Origin: Microbulbifer celer
Lineage (GTDB): Bacteria; Pseudomonadota; Gammaproteobacteria; Pseudomonadales; Cellvibrionaceae
DNA length: 64,000 bases
Direction of reading: 5' to 3'
Assembly (NCBI RefSeq): GCF_020991125.1
Contig: NZ_CP087715.1
Location: 2,259,501-2,323,500 of the forward strand
Shown here: one piece after another, positions 48,270-59,392 of the stretch
Numbering within the stretch: the stretch's first letter is position 1
Layout of the letters: each line of letters starts with the position of its first letter
The notes under the pieces: model-generated
What the model was told of the DNA's origin: nothing
Seen by the model: only the letters and a program-made list of their open reading frames with translations
Database searches by the model: none
Position numbers and translations under genes: made by a program

Positions 48270-48326
48270 AAACACTACTGCCCAACGTACCCGTTTATAC
48301 CGACTGAAAATTACCTGGAGAAAGTC

Positions 48327-49223
48327 ATGAGTGCACTACTGGACATCAGTCATATCGACATGGAATTCCCTACCCCGAAAGGCCCGTTCACCGCGCTGCA
48401 GGACGTGGACCTAAAGATCGAAAAGGGTGAGTTCGTATCCCTGATCGGTCACTCGGGGTGCGGTAAATCCACGGTGCTGAATGTGGTCGCCGGCCTGTAT
48501 CAAGCCACCCGCGGCGGAGTCATTCTCAACGGCAGGGAAGTTACGGAGCCCGGTCCGGAGCGCGCTGTGGTATTCCAGAACCACTCCCTGCTGCCCTGGC
48601 TGACTGCGTTTGAAAATGTTGAGCTGGCGGTCAAGCAGGTTTTCGGAAAGTCCCGCTCAAAAGCGCAAATGCGCGAGTGGATTGAACACAACCTCAACCT
48701 GGTGCATATGGGCCACGCCATGCACAAACGTCCCGGTGAAATTTCTGGCGGCATGAAACAACGCGTCGGCATTGCGCGCGCCCTATCGATGCAGCCGCAG
48801 GTCCTGTTGATGGACGAACCCTTCGGTGCTCTGGACGCCCTGACCCGCGCGCATATGCAGGATTCCCTGATGGAAATCCAGGCGGAACTGAACAACACCG
48901 TCATCATGATTACCCACGACGTGGACGAAGCGGTGCTGCTCTCCGACCGTATTGTGATGATGACCAACGGCCCTGCGGCCACTATCGGCGAAATACTTAA
49001 CGTAGACCTGGCTCGCCCGAGGGAACGTCTCGCCCTGGCAGATGACCCGACCTACAACCACTACCGCTCCCGGGTACTGAAATTCCTGCACGAGCGGCAC
49101 GGTAAGCCGGATGTACCGGTTCCCTCAGCGAAAGCGCCGGAAGAAAAATTACAAAATGGTACGGCTTCTGCGGCCTCAGAAACCAACAAGGCGGAACAGG
49201 ATTCCGTCGAACATGCGGCCTGA
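48327..49223 (+). CDS. Nitrate-type ABC transporter, ATP-binding protein
   Basis: A 298-residue ABC ATPase. Walker A is GHSGCGKST, the Q-loop VFQNHSLLPW, the signature ISGGMKQRV, Walker B VLLMDEPFGALD and the switch His in ITHDVDEA. It is of the NrtD/TauB type, one nucleotide-binding domain. After about residue 255 an acidic, Ala/Glu/Lys-rich tail of about 40 residues follows that lacks the NrtA-like domain of cyanobacterial NrtC. It powers the importer from the cytoplasm. The name NrtD is closest; the specificity rests on the context. Confidence 0.9.
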   Translation: MSALLDISHIDMEFPTPKGPFTALQDVDLKIEKGEFVSLIGHSGCGKSTVLNVVAGLYQATRGGVILNGREVTEPGPERAVVFQNHSLLPWLTAFENVELAVKQVFGKSRSKAQMREWIEHNLNLVHMGHAMHKRPGEISGGMKQRVGIARALSMQPQVLLMDEPFGALDALTRAHMQDSLMEIQAELNNTVIMITHDVDEAVLLSDRIVMMTNGPAATIGEILNVDLARPRERLALADDPTYNHYRSRVLKFLHERHGKPDVPVPSAKAPEEKLQNGTASAASETNKAEQDSVEHAA

Positions 49224-49303
49224 TCGATCGGCTTTAACCGGGTCTGCATCCAGATTAAAAAACTCAAACAGCTAAGAGACTATAACTACACAAGGATCAC
49301 GTT

Positions 49304-50521
49304 ATGAAACCAACCCAATACAAGGCCCGTTTCGCCGTTTCGTCACTGGCGGCCATGATTGCTGCGGCGGCTGTGCCCGCAATGGCACAGGAAGAAGTTG
49401 AACAGGCGGCTCCCAGTGTCAGCAGCTTCAGTGATGCCCTGAGCGAGGGGGATGTGACCCTCGGCTTTCGCGGCCGCAGCGAGTTCGTCGACAGCGAAGG
49501 CGGCAGCGATGTCGATCTCACCAGTATCAAAACCCGTCTGACGTTCAGTTCTGCGAGTTATCAGGGACTGAGCCTGCTGCTGGAAATGGACGACGTCACC
49601 CATGTCACCGAGTTTGAAGGCGGTGTCGGCGACCCCGAAGGTACCGAGGTCAACCAGGCGCTGCTGATCTACAAGTTCGCCGATACCAGCCTCAAGTACG
49701 GCCGTCAGCGTATTCTGCTGGACAATCAGCGTTTCGTCGGCGGCGTGGGCTTTCGTCAGAACGAGCAGACTTACGATGGCTTCAGTGTTGCCAATACCAG
49801 CCTTGAAGACACCTCGCTATTTGCTGCGCGCGTTCGCAACGTCAATCGTATTTTCGGTGAAGACAGCCCCCTGGGGGATCACACCAATGACACCTATCTG
49901 CTGAACGCCAAGTATGCCGGCCTGCCGCTGGGTGTGCTGACCGGCTATGCCTACCTGCTCGATAACAAGGACGCCGCCGCCTTTTCCACCGATACCTACG
50001 GTGCACGCTTTGCGGGCAATGCCGGCGAATTCGGTTATACCGTCGAGTACGCCACCCAGTCATCTGCTGCCAACAATCCCGCCGATTACGATGCGGACTA
50101 TCTGCTGGCCGAAGGCAAACTGAAATTGGGGCAGTTCACCCTTTCCGGTGGTTATGAGTTGCTGGGGGCAGATGGAGACAAAGGGCAGTTCATTACCCCA
50201 CTGGCCACCCTGCACAAATTCCAGGGCTGGGCGGACAAATTTCTCGGCGGCGGCACCGGCAATATCCCCGGCGGTATTGAAGATGTGTACATGTCGCTGG
50301 GCACCAAGCTCGGCAACGTCAAACTGGCGGTCAACTATCACCAGCTCAACTCTGACGACAGCAGCGTTTCCGGCATGGACAGGCTCGGTAGCGAACACGG
50401 TTTTCTCGCCGCCACTTCCCTGGCTGGCGTCAACCTGAGCCTGAAGTACAGCAGTTTCACTGCCGATGACTACAGTACAGATACCGATAAATTATGGCTC
50501 ACCGCCGCTGCCAACTTTTAA
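49304..50521 (+). CDS. Outer membrane porin of the alginate-export-like family
   Basis: A 405-residue protein with a signal peptide (AAVPAMAQ) and a beta-barrel pattern throughout, ending in LWLTAAANF with terminal Phe. The opening GDVTLGFRGRSEFVDSEGG and the FADTSLKYGRQRILLDNQRFVGG block match porins of the alginate_exp type. It follows the transporter genes by 80 bases with an AAGGAT ribosome site. I infer that it lets the importer's anion cross the outer membrane. A palindromic repeat copy lies downstream. Confidence 0.82.
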   Translation: MKPTQYKARFAVSSLAAMIAAAAVPAMAQEEVEQAAPSVSSFSDALSEGDVTLGFRGRSEFVDSEGGSDVDLTSIKTRLTFSSASYQGLSLLLEMDDVTHVTEFEGGVGDPEGTEVNQALLIYKFADTSLKYGRQRILLDNQRFVGGVGFRQNEQTYDGFSVANTSLEDTSLFAARVRNVNRIFGEDSPLGDHTNDTYLLNAKYAGLPLGVLTGYAYLLDNKDAAAFSTDTYGARFAGNAGEFGYTVEYATQSSAANNPADYDADYLLAEGKLKLGQFTLSGGYELLGADGDKGQFITPLATLHKFQGWADKFLGGGTGNIPGGIEDVYMSLGTKLGNVKLAVNYHQLNSDDSSVSGMDRLGSEHGFLAATSLAGVNLSLKYSSFTADDYSTDTDKLWLTAAANF

Positions 50522-50614
50522 AGCGCACAGCCAAGTTCAAGGAATACAAGTTCAAGGAATTGACGAGTGCCCAACCCAAACTGCTCGTTGAGCGTTTGCC
50601 CGGCCCCCCGGCCG

Positions 50615-50792
50615 TAATGCTGTTTACTTAACGAAATTCTGCGCGAAGGTGGCGATGCCGGGTGTGGTCTTGCGAGACCGTCTGCGGCCAGGACGGCCGC
50701 AGCCGAGCCCCCAGGGATGGGTTCACGGCGTGTCTCGCAAGACCACACCCGGTAGCGGCACCGCCACTTAACAGCTTAAGTGAACAGTATTA
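50615..50792 (+). repeat. Palindromic repeat family, copy C, with outer inverted ends
   Basis: The inner palindrome has perfect 21-bp arms (50658-50678 with 50732-50752), a hairpin (stem 50682-50689 with 50695-50702, loop AGGAC) and the core with AGCCCCCAGGGATGGGTT. This copy also has outer ends 50615-50631 and 50776-50792, inverted and 15/17 identical (TAATGCTGTTTACTTAA-like). The right end forms a further stem CACTTAA/TTAAGTG. It fills most of the 305-base gap between the convergent ends of the porin and thiF. No other gene is seen there. Confidence 0.87.
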
Positions 50793-50812
50793 GCCGCCCG
50801 GCCGGGCTTTTT
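50793..50812 (+). terminator. GC-rich hairpin with T tract
   Basis: GCCCGGCCGGGC, a short self-complementary stem, is followed by six T's. It probably ends the porin transcript reading through the repeat. The stem is short, so confidence is modest. Confidence 0.5.
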
Positions 50813-50826
50813 TATTCACCGTCTCT

Positions 50827-51606
50827 TCAGTCTCCACATACTGCACAGGGCTGATTGACGGGTAACCGCAGTGCGCGCCACTCCAGCGTCTCTGCCTCAA
50901 ACAACTGCAACCGGTTCAAGCTGGAAACCGACAAGCCCAGCAGCATCTTCAATGCTTCCAATGCCTGAGCGCTGCCCATCATACCCAGCGCAGGGCCGAT
51001 CACACCGACGGTTGAGCAATTCTCCGCTTCCGGCACCTCCTCTCCCTGTGTGGCCGGCGATTTAGCGGGGGGAAACAGGCAGGCGTAACAGGGACTGGCA
51101 GACTTGCGAAAATCAAAGCTTACCAGCTGCCCGGAAAAGCCCCGCACCGAGGCCATGATTACCGGCACACGCGCATTTAAACAACAGCGGTTGATAATGT
51201 GGCGGATATTGAGATTGTCGGTACAGTCCAGCACCAGATCAAAAGACTGCTGATCCAGCAGCGCCGTCAGCCACGCCTCGTCCGCCATACGCGCATGCGC
51301 CTGCACGCGGATTTCCGGATTGGCAGCGGTCAACTGTTGTGCAGCCACCTGGGCCTTGGACTTTTCCCGGTGATTGGTCTTGTACAGCACCTGACGCTGC
51401 AGGTTGGAAATATCCACCGTATCACCGTCCACCAGATGCAGCTCACCGATGCCAGCGGCAGCGAGATACAGTGACGCCGGGCTGCCAAGGCCGCCCAGCC
51501 CCACGATCAGAATTTTCGCCTGGCCGAGCGTTTCCTGCCCTGCTTCACCCACCTGCGGCAGCATGATCTGACGGCTATAGCGCTGCAACTGTTTACGGCT
51601 CAACAT
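50827..51606 (-). CDS. thiF: ThiS/ThiF-type adenylyltransferase
   Basis: A 259-residue member of the MoeB/ThiF/E1 family. The ATP loop is GLGGLGSPASLYLAAAGIG, followed by DGDTVDISNLQRQVLY and DCTDN. Two CxxC pairs (CYAC near 172 and CAVC at the C-terminus) bind zinc. It adenylates the Gly-Gly end of ThiS to allow sulfur loading. MoeB is very similar, but this gene lies 20 bases after thiDE in a thi cluster, so ThiF is preferred; it may serve both pathways. Confidence 0.87.
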   Translation of the reverse strand: MLSRKQLQRYSRQIMLPQVGEAGQETLGQAKILIVGLGGLGSPASLYLAAAGIGELHLVDGDTVDISNLQRQVLYKTNHREKSKAQVAAQQLTAANPEIRVQAHARMADEAWLTALLDQQSFDLVLDCTDNLNIRHIINRCCLNARVPVIMASVRGFSGQLVSFDFRKSASPCYACLFPPAKSPATQGEEVPEAENCSTVGVIGPALGMMGSAQALEALKMLLGLSVSSLNRLQLFEAETLEWRALRLPVNQPCAVCGD

Positions 51607-51626
51607 CTGGCTCTACCCGTTATCCT

Positions 51627-53204
51627 TCAATTATTTTCCAGCACAGTACTCAGCTGTTTGACCGCCTGCCGGTAATCCGGCGCTTTTGTGACAGCGGTCA
51701 CCACTGCAATACTACCAACTCCGGTAGCGGCAATCACCGGCGCGCGCGCCAGGTCGATGCCACCAATGGCCACCAGGGGATAGCCCGGCAGCAGCGCGGC
51801 CATACGCGCGAGCTTTTCCGGCCCCTGCAGCTGGCCACTCATATCCTTGGTATTGGTGGCGTAAATGGCACCGATGGCCAGGTAGCTGGGCCGATACTGG
51901 TAGGCGTAGAGCAACTCGAAAAAGCCGTGGGTACTGATACCGAGTTTGAGTCCGGCGGCCTGAATGGCCTTGAGATCCGCGTCCTGCAGATCTTCCTGCC
52001 CCAGATGCACACCGTAGGCCCCACACTCGATGGCGAGCTGCCAGTGGTCATTGATAAACAGCCGCAGATCGTAGTCACGGCCGATACTGACGGCCTGCTC
52101 GATCTGTCGACGAAGATCATCGCCAGGGCGCTTGATCCGCAGCTGCAATGTCCGCACCCCGGCCCGGGCGAGCTTCTCGATCCATTCCACCGAGTCCACT
52201 ACCGGATACAGGCCGAGGCGATGACTATCCGGCTGCGCAAATTCCGCCGCGTAACGGCTTGCCTGCTGTGCGCGGTAACACCCGTATTTTTTCGCCTGTT
52301 CACTGCCCTGGATCAGTACCCTGGGGAAATCCTCCAACTGATCCGGCCAGCCACAATGACCCACCGGGCCGGCACCGCCGCCTATATGCGCGTTGTTGCC
52401 GAGGCGCAGCCCGCGGCGCACATAGGCATTGGCCACCACACAGGCATCTTTCAGCGGATAACCCAGGGCGAGCAGTGCCGCAATCGCGGACGACAGGGTG
52501 CAGCCGGTACCGTGGGTATGCGGGGTATCGATTTTGGTACCGATCAACCAGTCTTCGGCGACGGCGTCGTCGACATTACCAGAGCCCCGACACAACAGGT
52601 CTGCGGTGGTACCGGGTTCAATTTCAAAATGGCCACCAGTGACCAGTAGTGCAGATGCGTGTTTTCCACGGACCTTGTGGGCAGCGGCGAGAATGGTTTC
52701 CGCAGTGTCCGCCTCAACCTCCGCCAACCACCCCAGCTCCTGGCTGTTGGGGGTAATCAGGGTACACAGGGGCAGCAATTCATCCAACACTGCCGCGGCG
52801 GTAGTGTCTTCAGTAAGCCGGCTGCCGCTGGTAGCCACGGCCACGGGGTCGTATACCACCGGTATCCTCTCGCCCCGCGCGCTCAGGGCCCGCAGAAACC
52901 CGGCAACCAACCTGACTTGCCCGGTATTTGCCAACAGGCCAATCTTGATCGCCGCGGGCCTCAGGTCGGCCATCAGGGCATCCAGTTGCGATTGCAACAC
53001 GGCATCGGCAACCGCATTGATCGCAGGTACACCGAGAGTATTTTGCGCGGTATTGGCGGTAATGGCGCTACAGCCATACACGCCGAAATCGTGCATGGTG
53101 AGCAGATCCGCCTGAATACCGGCACCGCCACCGGAATCACTGCCAGCGATCGTCCACACGATCGGCCTTGAGGCAGTTGGGTGATTCTGTCCGGCGGCAT
53201 TCAT
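51627..53204 (-). CDS. thiDE: ThiD-ThiE fusion: HMP(-P) kinase and thiamin-phosphate synthase
   Basis: A 525-residue bifunctional protein. Residues about 12-270 are the ThiD ribokinase-like kinase: [27 protein letters not shown] and [18 protein letters not shown]. After a linker (270-305), residues about 310-525 are Thi[39 protein letters not shown] and a final VAIGGI with GSIAVV. It phosphorylates HMP to HMP-PP and joins it to thiazole phosphate. The ATG overlaps the thiG stop by four bases. Fusion of the two steps is common in some gammaproteobacteria, but they are separate in E. coli. Confidence 0.93.
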   Translation of the reverse strand: MNAAGQNHPTASRPIVWTIAGSDSGGGAGIQADLLTMHDFGVYGCSAITANTAQNTLGVPAINAVADAVLQSQLDALMADLRPAAIKIGLLANTGQVRLVAGFLRALSARGERIPVVYDPVAVATSGSRLTEDTTAAAVLDELLPLCTLITPNSQELGWLAEVEADTAETILAAAHKVRGKHASALLVTGGHFEIEPGTTADLLCRGSGNVDDAVAEDWLIGTKIDTPHTHGTGCTLSSAIAALLALGYPLKDACVVANAYVRRGLRLGNNAHIGGGAGPVGHCGWPDQLEDFPRVLIQGSEQAKKYGCYRAQQASRYAAEFAQPDSHRLGLYPVVDSVEWIEKLARAGVRTLQLRIKRPGDDLRRQIEQAVSIGRDYDLRLFINDHWQLAIECGAYGVHLGQEDLQDADLKAIQAAGLKLGISTHGFFELLYAYQYRPSYLAIGAIYATNTKDMSGQLQGPEKLARMAALLPGYPLVAIGGIDLARAPVIAATGVGSIAVVTAVTKAPDYRQAVKQLSTVLENN

Positions 53205-54058
53205 GCTTGTTCTCCGTCTTTCTCACCGACTTTTTGTCCGGCGCTGACGGTCTGCTGCCAGAACGGCATATCCAGCATTGGGGTACTGGGGCTCGCAGTC
53301 TGTCGCTGTAACATCAAACCGGCGTTATGCGCCGCGCGGCCGGACTCGACGGCGAGCCGGAATGCCTCAGCCATCAGCACCGGGTTCTGCGCCCTGGCAA
53401 TGGCGGTATTCAGCAGCACCGCATCAAAGCCCATCTCCATAGCCTCTGCCGCCTGGGACGGTGCACCGATACCGGCGTCGATGATCATTGGAATATCCGG
53501 CAGGCGTTCGCGCAGGGTCTGCAGGTTGTACTTGTTCATCAGCCCGCGGCCGGTACCGATGGGCGAGCCCCAGGGCATCAGCACCTCACAGCCTGCGTCC
53601 CGCAGCCGGGTGCACACCACCAGATCGTCGGTACAGTAAGGCAGCACCTTGAAACCGCGTCGCACCAGTTCCCGTGCGGCTTCGATCAGCCCGTAGGGGT
53701 CCGGCTGCAGATTGTAATCGTCACCGATGACTTCCAGTTTGAGCCAGTCAGTACCGAAGATTTCCCGGGACATTTCCGCCAGCGCGATCACTTCTTTCGG
53801 CGTTTTACAGCCAGCAGTATTCGGCAGTAACTGACAGCCGGATTCGCGGATATAGTTCCAGATCATTTTCCCCTGCTGCTGTTCCGGGCTCTGGCGACGC
53901 AGTGACAGGGTAATGATTTCCGCACCGGAGGTGGCGACGGATTCGCGCATGATCGCCGGTGACGGATAGAGCGCGGTCCCCACCAGCAGGCGGCTGTTAA
54001 ATGCTTTGCCGTAGAGTTTCAGGGTGTCTGGCTTTTTGTATGGTGTCGTTTCCGTCAT
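53201..54058 (-). CDS. thiG: Thiazole synthase
   Basis: ATG 54058 has a GGAGG ribosome site inside the last codons of thiS and gives 285 residues; the longer frame to 54106 is not needed. The protein is a TIM barrel with [36 protein letters not shown] (Schiff-base lysine), [13 protein letters not shown] and [12 protein letters not shown]. It condenses DXP, dehydroglycine and ThiS thiocarboxylate to form the thiazole. It is overlapped or abutted by thiS and thiDE. Confidence 0.95.
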   Translation of the reverse strand: MTETTPYKKPDTLKLYGKAFNSRLLVGTALYPSPAIMRESVATSGAEIITLSLRRQSPEQQQGKMIWNYIRESGCQLLPNTAGCKTPKEVIALAEMSREIFGTDWLKLEVIGDDYNLQPDPYGLIEAARELVRRGFKVLPYCTDDLVVCTRLRDAGCEVLMPWGSPIGTGRGLMNKYNLQTLRERLPDIPMIIDAGIGAPSQAAEAMEMGFDAVLLNTAIARAQNPVLMAEAFRLAVESGRAAHNAGLMLQRQTASPSTPMLDMPFWQQTVSAGQKVGEKDGEQA

Positions 54059-54062
54059 TACA

Positions 54063-54266
54063 TCAACCTCCCACAACCGGCGCGACAACATCGAGGCTGT
54101 CGCCATCTTTCAGAATCACTTGCCGATAGGTGGCACGGGCAACAAAATCGCCATTCAGGGCAACGGAGAAAGTTTCCCCGGTATAACCCAGTTGCTGCAG
54201 CAGATCGGCAAGCGTCACGCCGATCGGTTCCACAGTGATATTTTCTCCATTGACCATCAGTTGCAT
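54063..54266 (-). CDS. thiS: Sulfur carrier protein ThiS
   Basis: A 67-residue ubiquitin-like protein ending in the required Gly-Gly (VVGG). The core [28 protein letters not shown] is typical. The C-terminal glycine is activated by ThiF and carries sulfur as a thiocarboxylate to ThiG. Its start overlaps the thiO stop by ten bases, and thiG begins four bases after its stop. Confidence 0.95.
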   Translation of the reverse strand: MQLMVNGENITVEPIGVTLADLLQQLGYTGETFSVALNGDFVARATYRQVILKDGDSLDVVAPVVGG

Positions 54267-55339
54267 GGGGTCACCTGTTTGTCTGTAATCATTTCAATTT
54301 GTGTCTCGACCTGTTGCACCAGTGTCGGTGCCAGCAGGTAGCCGTGGCGGAAAAGTCCGTTGACGCGGATCAGGCCAGGGCTGGATTGCACCACTGGAAG
54401 ATTGTCCATGGTGGCTGGGCGGCAATTGACCCGGGTTTCGATCACGCGCGCTTCGGCAAACGCGGGGTGGATGGAATAGAGCGCAGAGGACAGTTCCATG
54501 GTGGAGCGCAGGGAAATCGGCGAGAGATCGTCGCTTTCGATTTCGGTGGCACCGATAACGGTTTGATTGTTTGCCCGCGGTACGGCATAGAGCTGGTAAC
54601 GGGGATGTAGCAGTCGCACCGGACGGTGCAGGTGCACTTCCGGGGTTTCCACCACCATGACCTCTCCCCTGACGCCGCGCAGCCCCTGAATTTGTTCACG
54701 GGCACCGAGGCCGCGGGTGTCGATGACGAGGTCGAAACTTTCCCGGGAGGTTGCTGTGACGATGGTGTTTTCTTCGCAGTCTACCTGAGTGTTTTCGCGC
54801 AGGGTTACCTGATTCTGCGCAATGGCTTCGCGCAGTGCGGGTAGTAGTTTGCGGTTGTCGATGTCGGCTTCGGGGCCGAGGTAGAGGCCCTGGTCAAAGC
54901 GGTCGAGGTCTGGCTCGAGGTTTTGCAGGGTCTGATGTTCCAGCCACTGCAGTTGGTTCTGGTTTTCTGGAGGAAGTTTTGCGTTGAGTTCCTGCTGGAA
55001 TTGCAGGAGTTCGTTGCGATCCTGTGGGTGGGCGACGAGGATGCTGCCTTTTTGCCGGTAATCGACCGGTATTCCGGTTTGCTGTTCCAATTGTGTTGCC
55101 CATTGGGGCCAGTGTTGCAGGCTTTGCAGGCCCAGCTGGTAGATGGGCGGGGGGCAGTGGAACAGTTCCGACAGTGGGGAGATCATGCCGGCGGCGGTGT
55201 GGCAGGCACCGGTTGGTTTTTCCAGGGTTCCGGAATCAAACAATGTGATCTGGTGCCCCTTATTCGAGAGACACCAGGCTAATAGCCGGCCCATCAGACC
55301 GGCTCCTGCTATTGCGATGTTAATTTGGTCTGGTGCCAC
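54257..55339 (-). CDS. thiO: Glycine oxidase
   Basis: A 360-residue FAD-dependent amino-acid oxidase starting at GTG 55339, with a GGGAA-like ribosome site. The Rossmann motif is AGAGLMGRLLAWCLS, followed by ACHTAAGMISP and a C-terminal CRPATMDNLPVV and GLFRHGYLLAP. It oxidises glycine to iminoacetate (dehydroglycine) for ThiG, replacing the radical enzyme ThiH, so the pathway here needs O2. The N-terminal half has many Gln residues. It is coupled to thiS. A palindromic repeat lies between it and thiC. Confidence 0.93.
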   Translation of the reverse strand: MAPDQINIAIAGAGLMGRLLAWCLSNKGHQITLFDSGTLEKPTGACHTAAGMISPLSELFHCPPPIYQLGLQSLQHWPQWATQLEQQTGIPVDYRQKGSILVAHPQDRNELLQFQQELNAKLPPENQNQLQWLEHQTLQNLEPDLDRFDQGLYLGPEADIDNRKLLPALREAIAQNQVTLRENTQVDCEENTIVTATSRESFDLVIDTRGLGAREQIQGLRGVRGEVMVVETPEVHLHRPVRLLHPRYQLYAVPRANNQTVIGATEIESDDLSPISLRSTMELSSALYSIHPAFAEARVIETRVNCRPATMDNLPVVQSSPGLIRVNGLFRHGYLLAPTLVQQVETQIEMITDKQVTPCN

Positions 55340-55378
55340 TTGTGATTCCCGTGGTCCGTGCTTGGCAAGTTAATGGGC

Positions 55379-55503
55379 GGCAGTGCTACGGGTAAGCCTT
55401 CGCCAGACACGAGCTAGGCGCCCCCCCTCAACCCATCCACGGGGGCTCTTCTAAAACGTCCCTGTTTTAGAAGGTCTGGCGAAGGCTTACCCGCATCACT
55501 GCC
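55379..55503 (-). repeat. Palindromic repeat family, copy D
   Basis: The arms 55389-55408 and 55474-55493 pair perfectly over 20 bp, with outer GGCAGTG/CACTGCC at the ends. The inner hairpin is 55448-55457 with 55464-55473, 10 bp around loop GTCCCT (AGGGAC on the minus strand). The core is on the minus strand (AGCCCCCGTGGATGGGTT) and carries an insertion near 55411-55428. It lies between thiC and thiO. Confidence 0.85.
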
Positions 55504-55540
55504 TTATCATCAGACAAGGCATGTTCTTTCGAGTACGGGG

Positions 55541-57535
<1,995 letters not shown>

Positions 57536-57650
57536 CTATTCAGAATTCAGAGAGCACTCATTAAGTGCGCGCTGGGAGGGCAGGTTTTGGGCGTGCAGGT
57601 GTTCAGTGTGTGAACGGTTCAACAGCTCAAAATTGAAAGCGAATTCAGAT

Positions 57651-57732
57651 CTTGTTTCCTACGCGGGGGTTACCCCGATCAGGTTCAACGGATCTCGCTA
57701 CTGCGATCTCAGCCCGAAGGCACTCCGACAAG
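57651..57732 (-). promoter_or_regulatory. TPP riboswitch (thi box) upstream of thiC
   Basis: On the minus strand the element reads CUUGUCGGAGUGCC, GGCUGAGAU, then GAUCC-GUUGAACCUGAUC and GGUAA, ending GCGUAGGAAACAAG. These are the conserved pyrimidine- and pyrophosphate-sensing parts of the TPP aptamer, with paired ends CUUGU/ACAAG. About 170 bases separate it from the thiC ATG. High TPP should lower thiC expression; the mechanism (termination or ribosome masking) is not visible. Confidence 0.95.
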
Positions 57733-57844
57733 TTGGAGCCGAGTATAGGGGATGATTTGCCGTTTGAATAGGAACAGGCACGACGAATTGTGAATCGGGG
57801 CGGGTTGCTGGTCTTGTGGCAGTTAGGTTTTAAGCTATTTTTGT

Positions 57845-57961
57845 GGCGGCACCGCCACCGGGGATGGGTTCGCAAGACACGCCGTAAACCCATCCATGGG
57901 GGCTCTTCTGCGAGGTCCCTCTCGCAGAAGGTCTTGCGAACCCATCCCCGGTGTCGGCACC
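57845..57961 (-). repeat. Palindromic repeat family, copy E
   Basis: The arms 57857-57878 and 57931-57952 pair perfectly over 22 bp. The hairpin is 57905-57914 with 57921-57930, 10 bp around loop GTCCCT. The core on the minus strand is AGCCCCCATGGATGGGTT, then TACGGCGTGTC. Left of it, TTTTAAGCTATTTTTGTGGC resembles the outer end of copy C. It lies between the aldehyde dehydrogenase 3' end and the thiC riboswitch. In the 514-base gap only this element and the riboswitch are evident. Confidence 0.85.
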
Positions 57962-57992
57962 TTCGCTTCATGCCATATTGCTTCGACAGCAG

Positions 57993-59360
57993 TTAGATCA
58001 CCAACGTTTTCTGGTAACTCATCTCACGAATGGCGTACCGCACGCCCTCTTTGCCGATGCCACTCTCTTTCACGCCCCCGAACGGGAAGTGTTCGGCGCG
58101 GAAGCCGGGGCCGTCGTTGACGGCCAGCAGGCCGACGTCGAGTTGGTTGTACAGACGTTTGGCCAGGGCCAGGTTCTGGGTGAAGACGCCAGCCTGTAGA
58201 CCAAACGGTGAGTTGTTGATCAGAGCGATCAGCTCGTTTTCATCGTCGAACTTGCGCAGCGGTACTACGGGGCCGAAGGTTTCCTCTGCAACAATTTCGG
58301 CGTCGTCAGCGACATTGTCGAGGATGGTGGGCCACAGGATGTTGCCCTGGCGTTGATGGCCGAACAGAACGCGGGCGCCGGCTTTTACGGCGGATTCGAT
58401 GCGGTTTTCTACTTCGTCCGCGGCGGCGGTGTGGATGAGGGGGCCGACGAAGGTGTCGTCTTCGGCGGGATCACCGACTTTGAGTTTGGCGGTGGCGATG
58501 ACGAGTTTTTCGGCGAACGCGTCGAAGACTTCGCTGTGTACGAACAGGCGTTTTGCGGCGGTGCAGCGCTGGCCGGCGGTGGCGAAGCGTTGGTTGATGG
58601 TGGCCTTTACTGCGGCGTCGAGGTCGGCGTCGGGCATGACGATCAGTGGGTCGTTGCCGCCGAGTTCAAACAGCATTTTCTTGTAGCCGGCATTGGCGGC
58701 GATGGCGTTGGCGGCGGCGGTGCCGCCGGTGAAGTTAATGGCCTGGATCTGGGGATGAGAGACGGCGAAGCTGGTGGCTTCGATATCCGGGATCAGCATC
58801 TGCAATACGGATTTGTCCATGCCGGCTTCATAGCAGAGCTCTACCAGCAGTCCAGCGGAACGCTTGTTCTGCGGGCCAGGTTTGAACAGGATGGTGTTGC
58901 CGGCGGCGAATGCGGGGCCGATTTTGTGCACGGCGATATTGATCGGGAAGTTGAACGGGGTGATGCAAAGCACGGTGCCCAGGGGTTTCCACAGTACCAC
59001 GCCGACTTTTTCCCGCATTGGCGGATAGGCATCGGAGTCCAGGGCTTCGCCATTGATGGCACGGGCTTCCATGGCGCTGGCGAGTGCGGTGTTGTAGGCG
59101 CGGTCGATTTCTACGCGGCTGTCGCTGATGGTTTTTCCGGTTTCTTCGGTAATCAGGCGCGCGAGATCGTCTTTGCGATCTTGCAGCAGTTGCGCGAGCT
59201 TCAGCAGAATATTGGAGCGCTCGAATGCTGGCGTGGACTGCTGGTTCTTGCGGCCCGCCACCAATGTATCAACGGCTTGTGCAACCTGTTCCCGGGTATG
59301 GAAATCGTAGGCTTCGATCTGTTCGCCGTTGTACGGATTGATAATCTGATAGTCGGCCAT
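57993..59360 (-). CDS. NAD(P)-dependent aldehyde dehydrogenase family protein
   Basis: A 455-residue aldehyde dehydrogenase. TPFNFPINIAVHKIGPAFAAGN lines the cofactor site, and FTGGTAAANAIAANAG replaces the usual FTGS. The general base Glu is in FELGGNDP and the nucleophile Cys in AGQRCTAAKRLFV, close to the lactaldehyde/sulfolactaldehyde/non-phosphorylating branch. EETFGPVVPLRKF and the C-terminal GGVKESGIG complete it. It oxidises an aldehyde to the acid. The adjacent TauE/SafE exporter hints at organosulfur metabolism, but this is weak. Confidence 0.88.
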   Translation of the reverse strand: MADYQIINPYNGEQIEAYDFHTREQVAQAVDTLVAGRKNQQSTPAFERSNILLKLAQLLQDRKDDLARLITEETGKTISDSRVEIDRAYNTALASAMEARAINGEALDSDAYPPMREKVGVVLWKPLGTVLCITPFNFPINIAVHKIGPAFAAGNTILFKPGPQNKRSAGLLVELCYEAGMDKSVLQMLIPDIEATSFAVSHPQIQAINFTGGTAAANAIAANAGYKKMLFELGGNDPLIVMPDADLDAAVKATINQRFATAGQRCTAAKRLFVHSEVFDAFAEKLVIATAKLKVGDPAEDDTFVGPLIHTAAADEVENRIESAVKAGARVLFGHQRQGNILWPTILDNVADDAEIVAEETFGPVVPLRKFDDENELIALINNSPFGLQAGVFTQNLALAKRLYNQLDVGLLAVNDGPGFRAEHFPFGGVKESGIGKEGVRYAIREMSYQKTLVI

Positions 59361-59392
59361 GTTGAGTCCCTAAAAAATGTTTGTGCCGCCTC

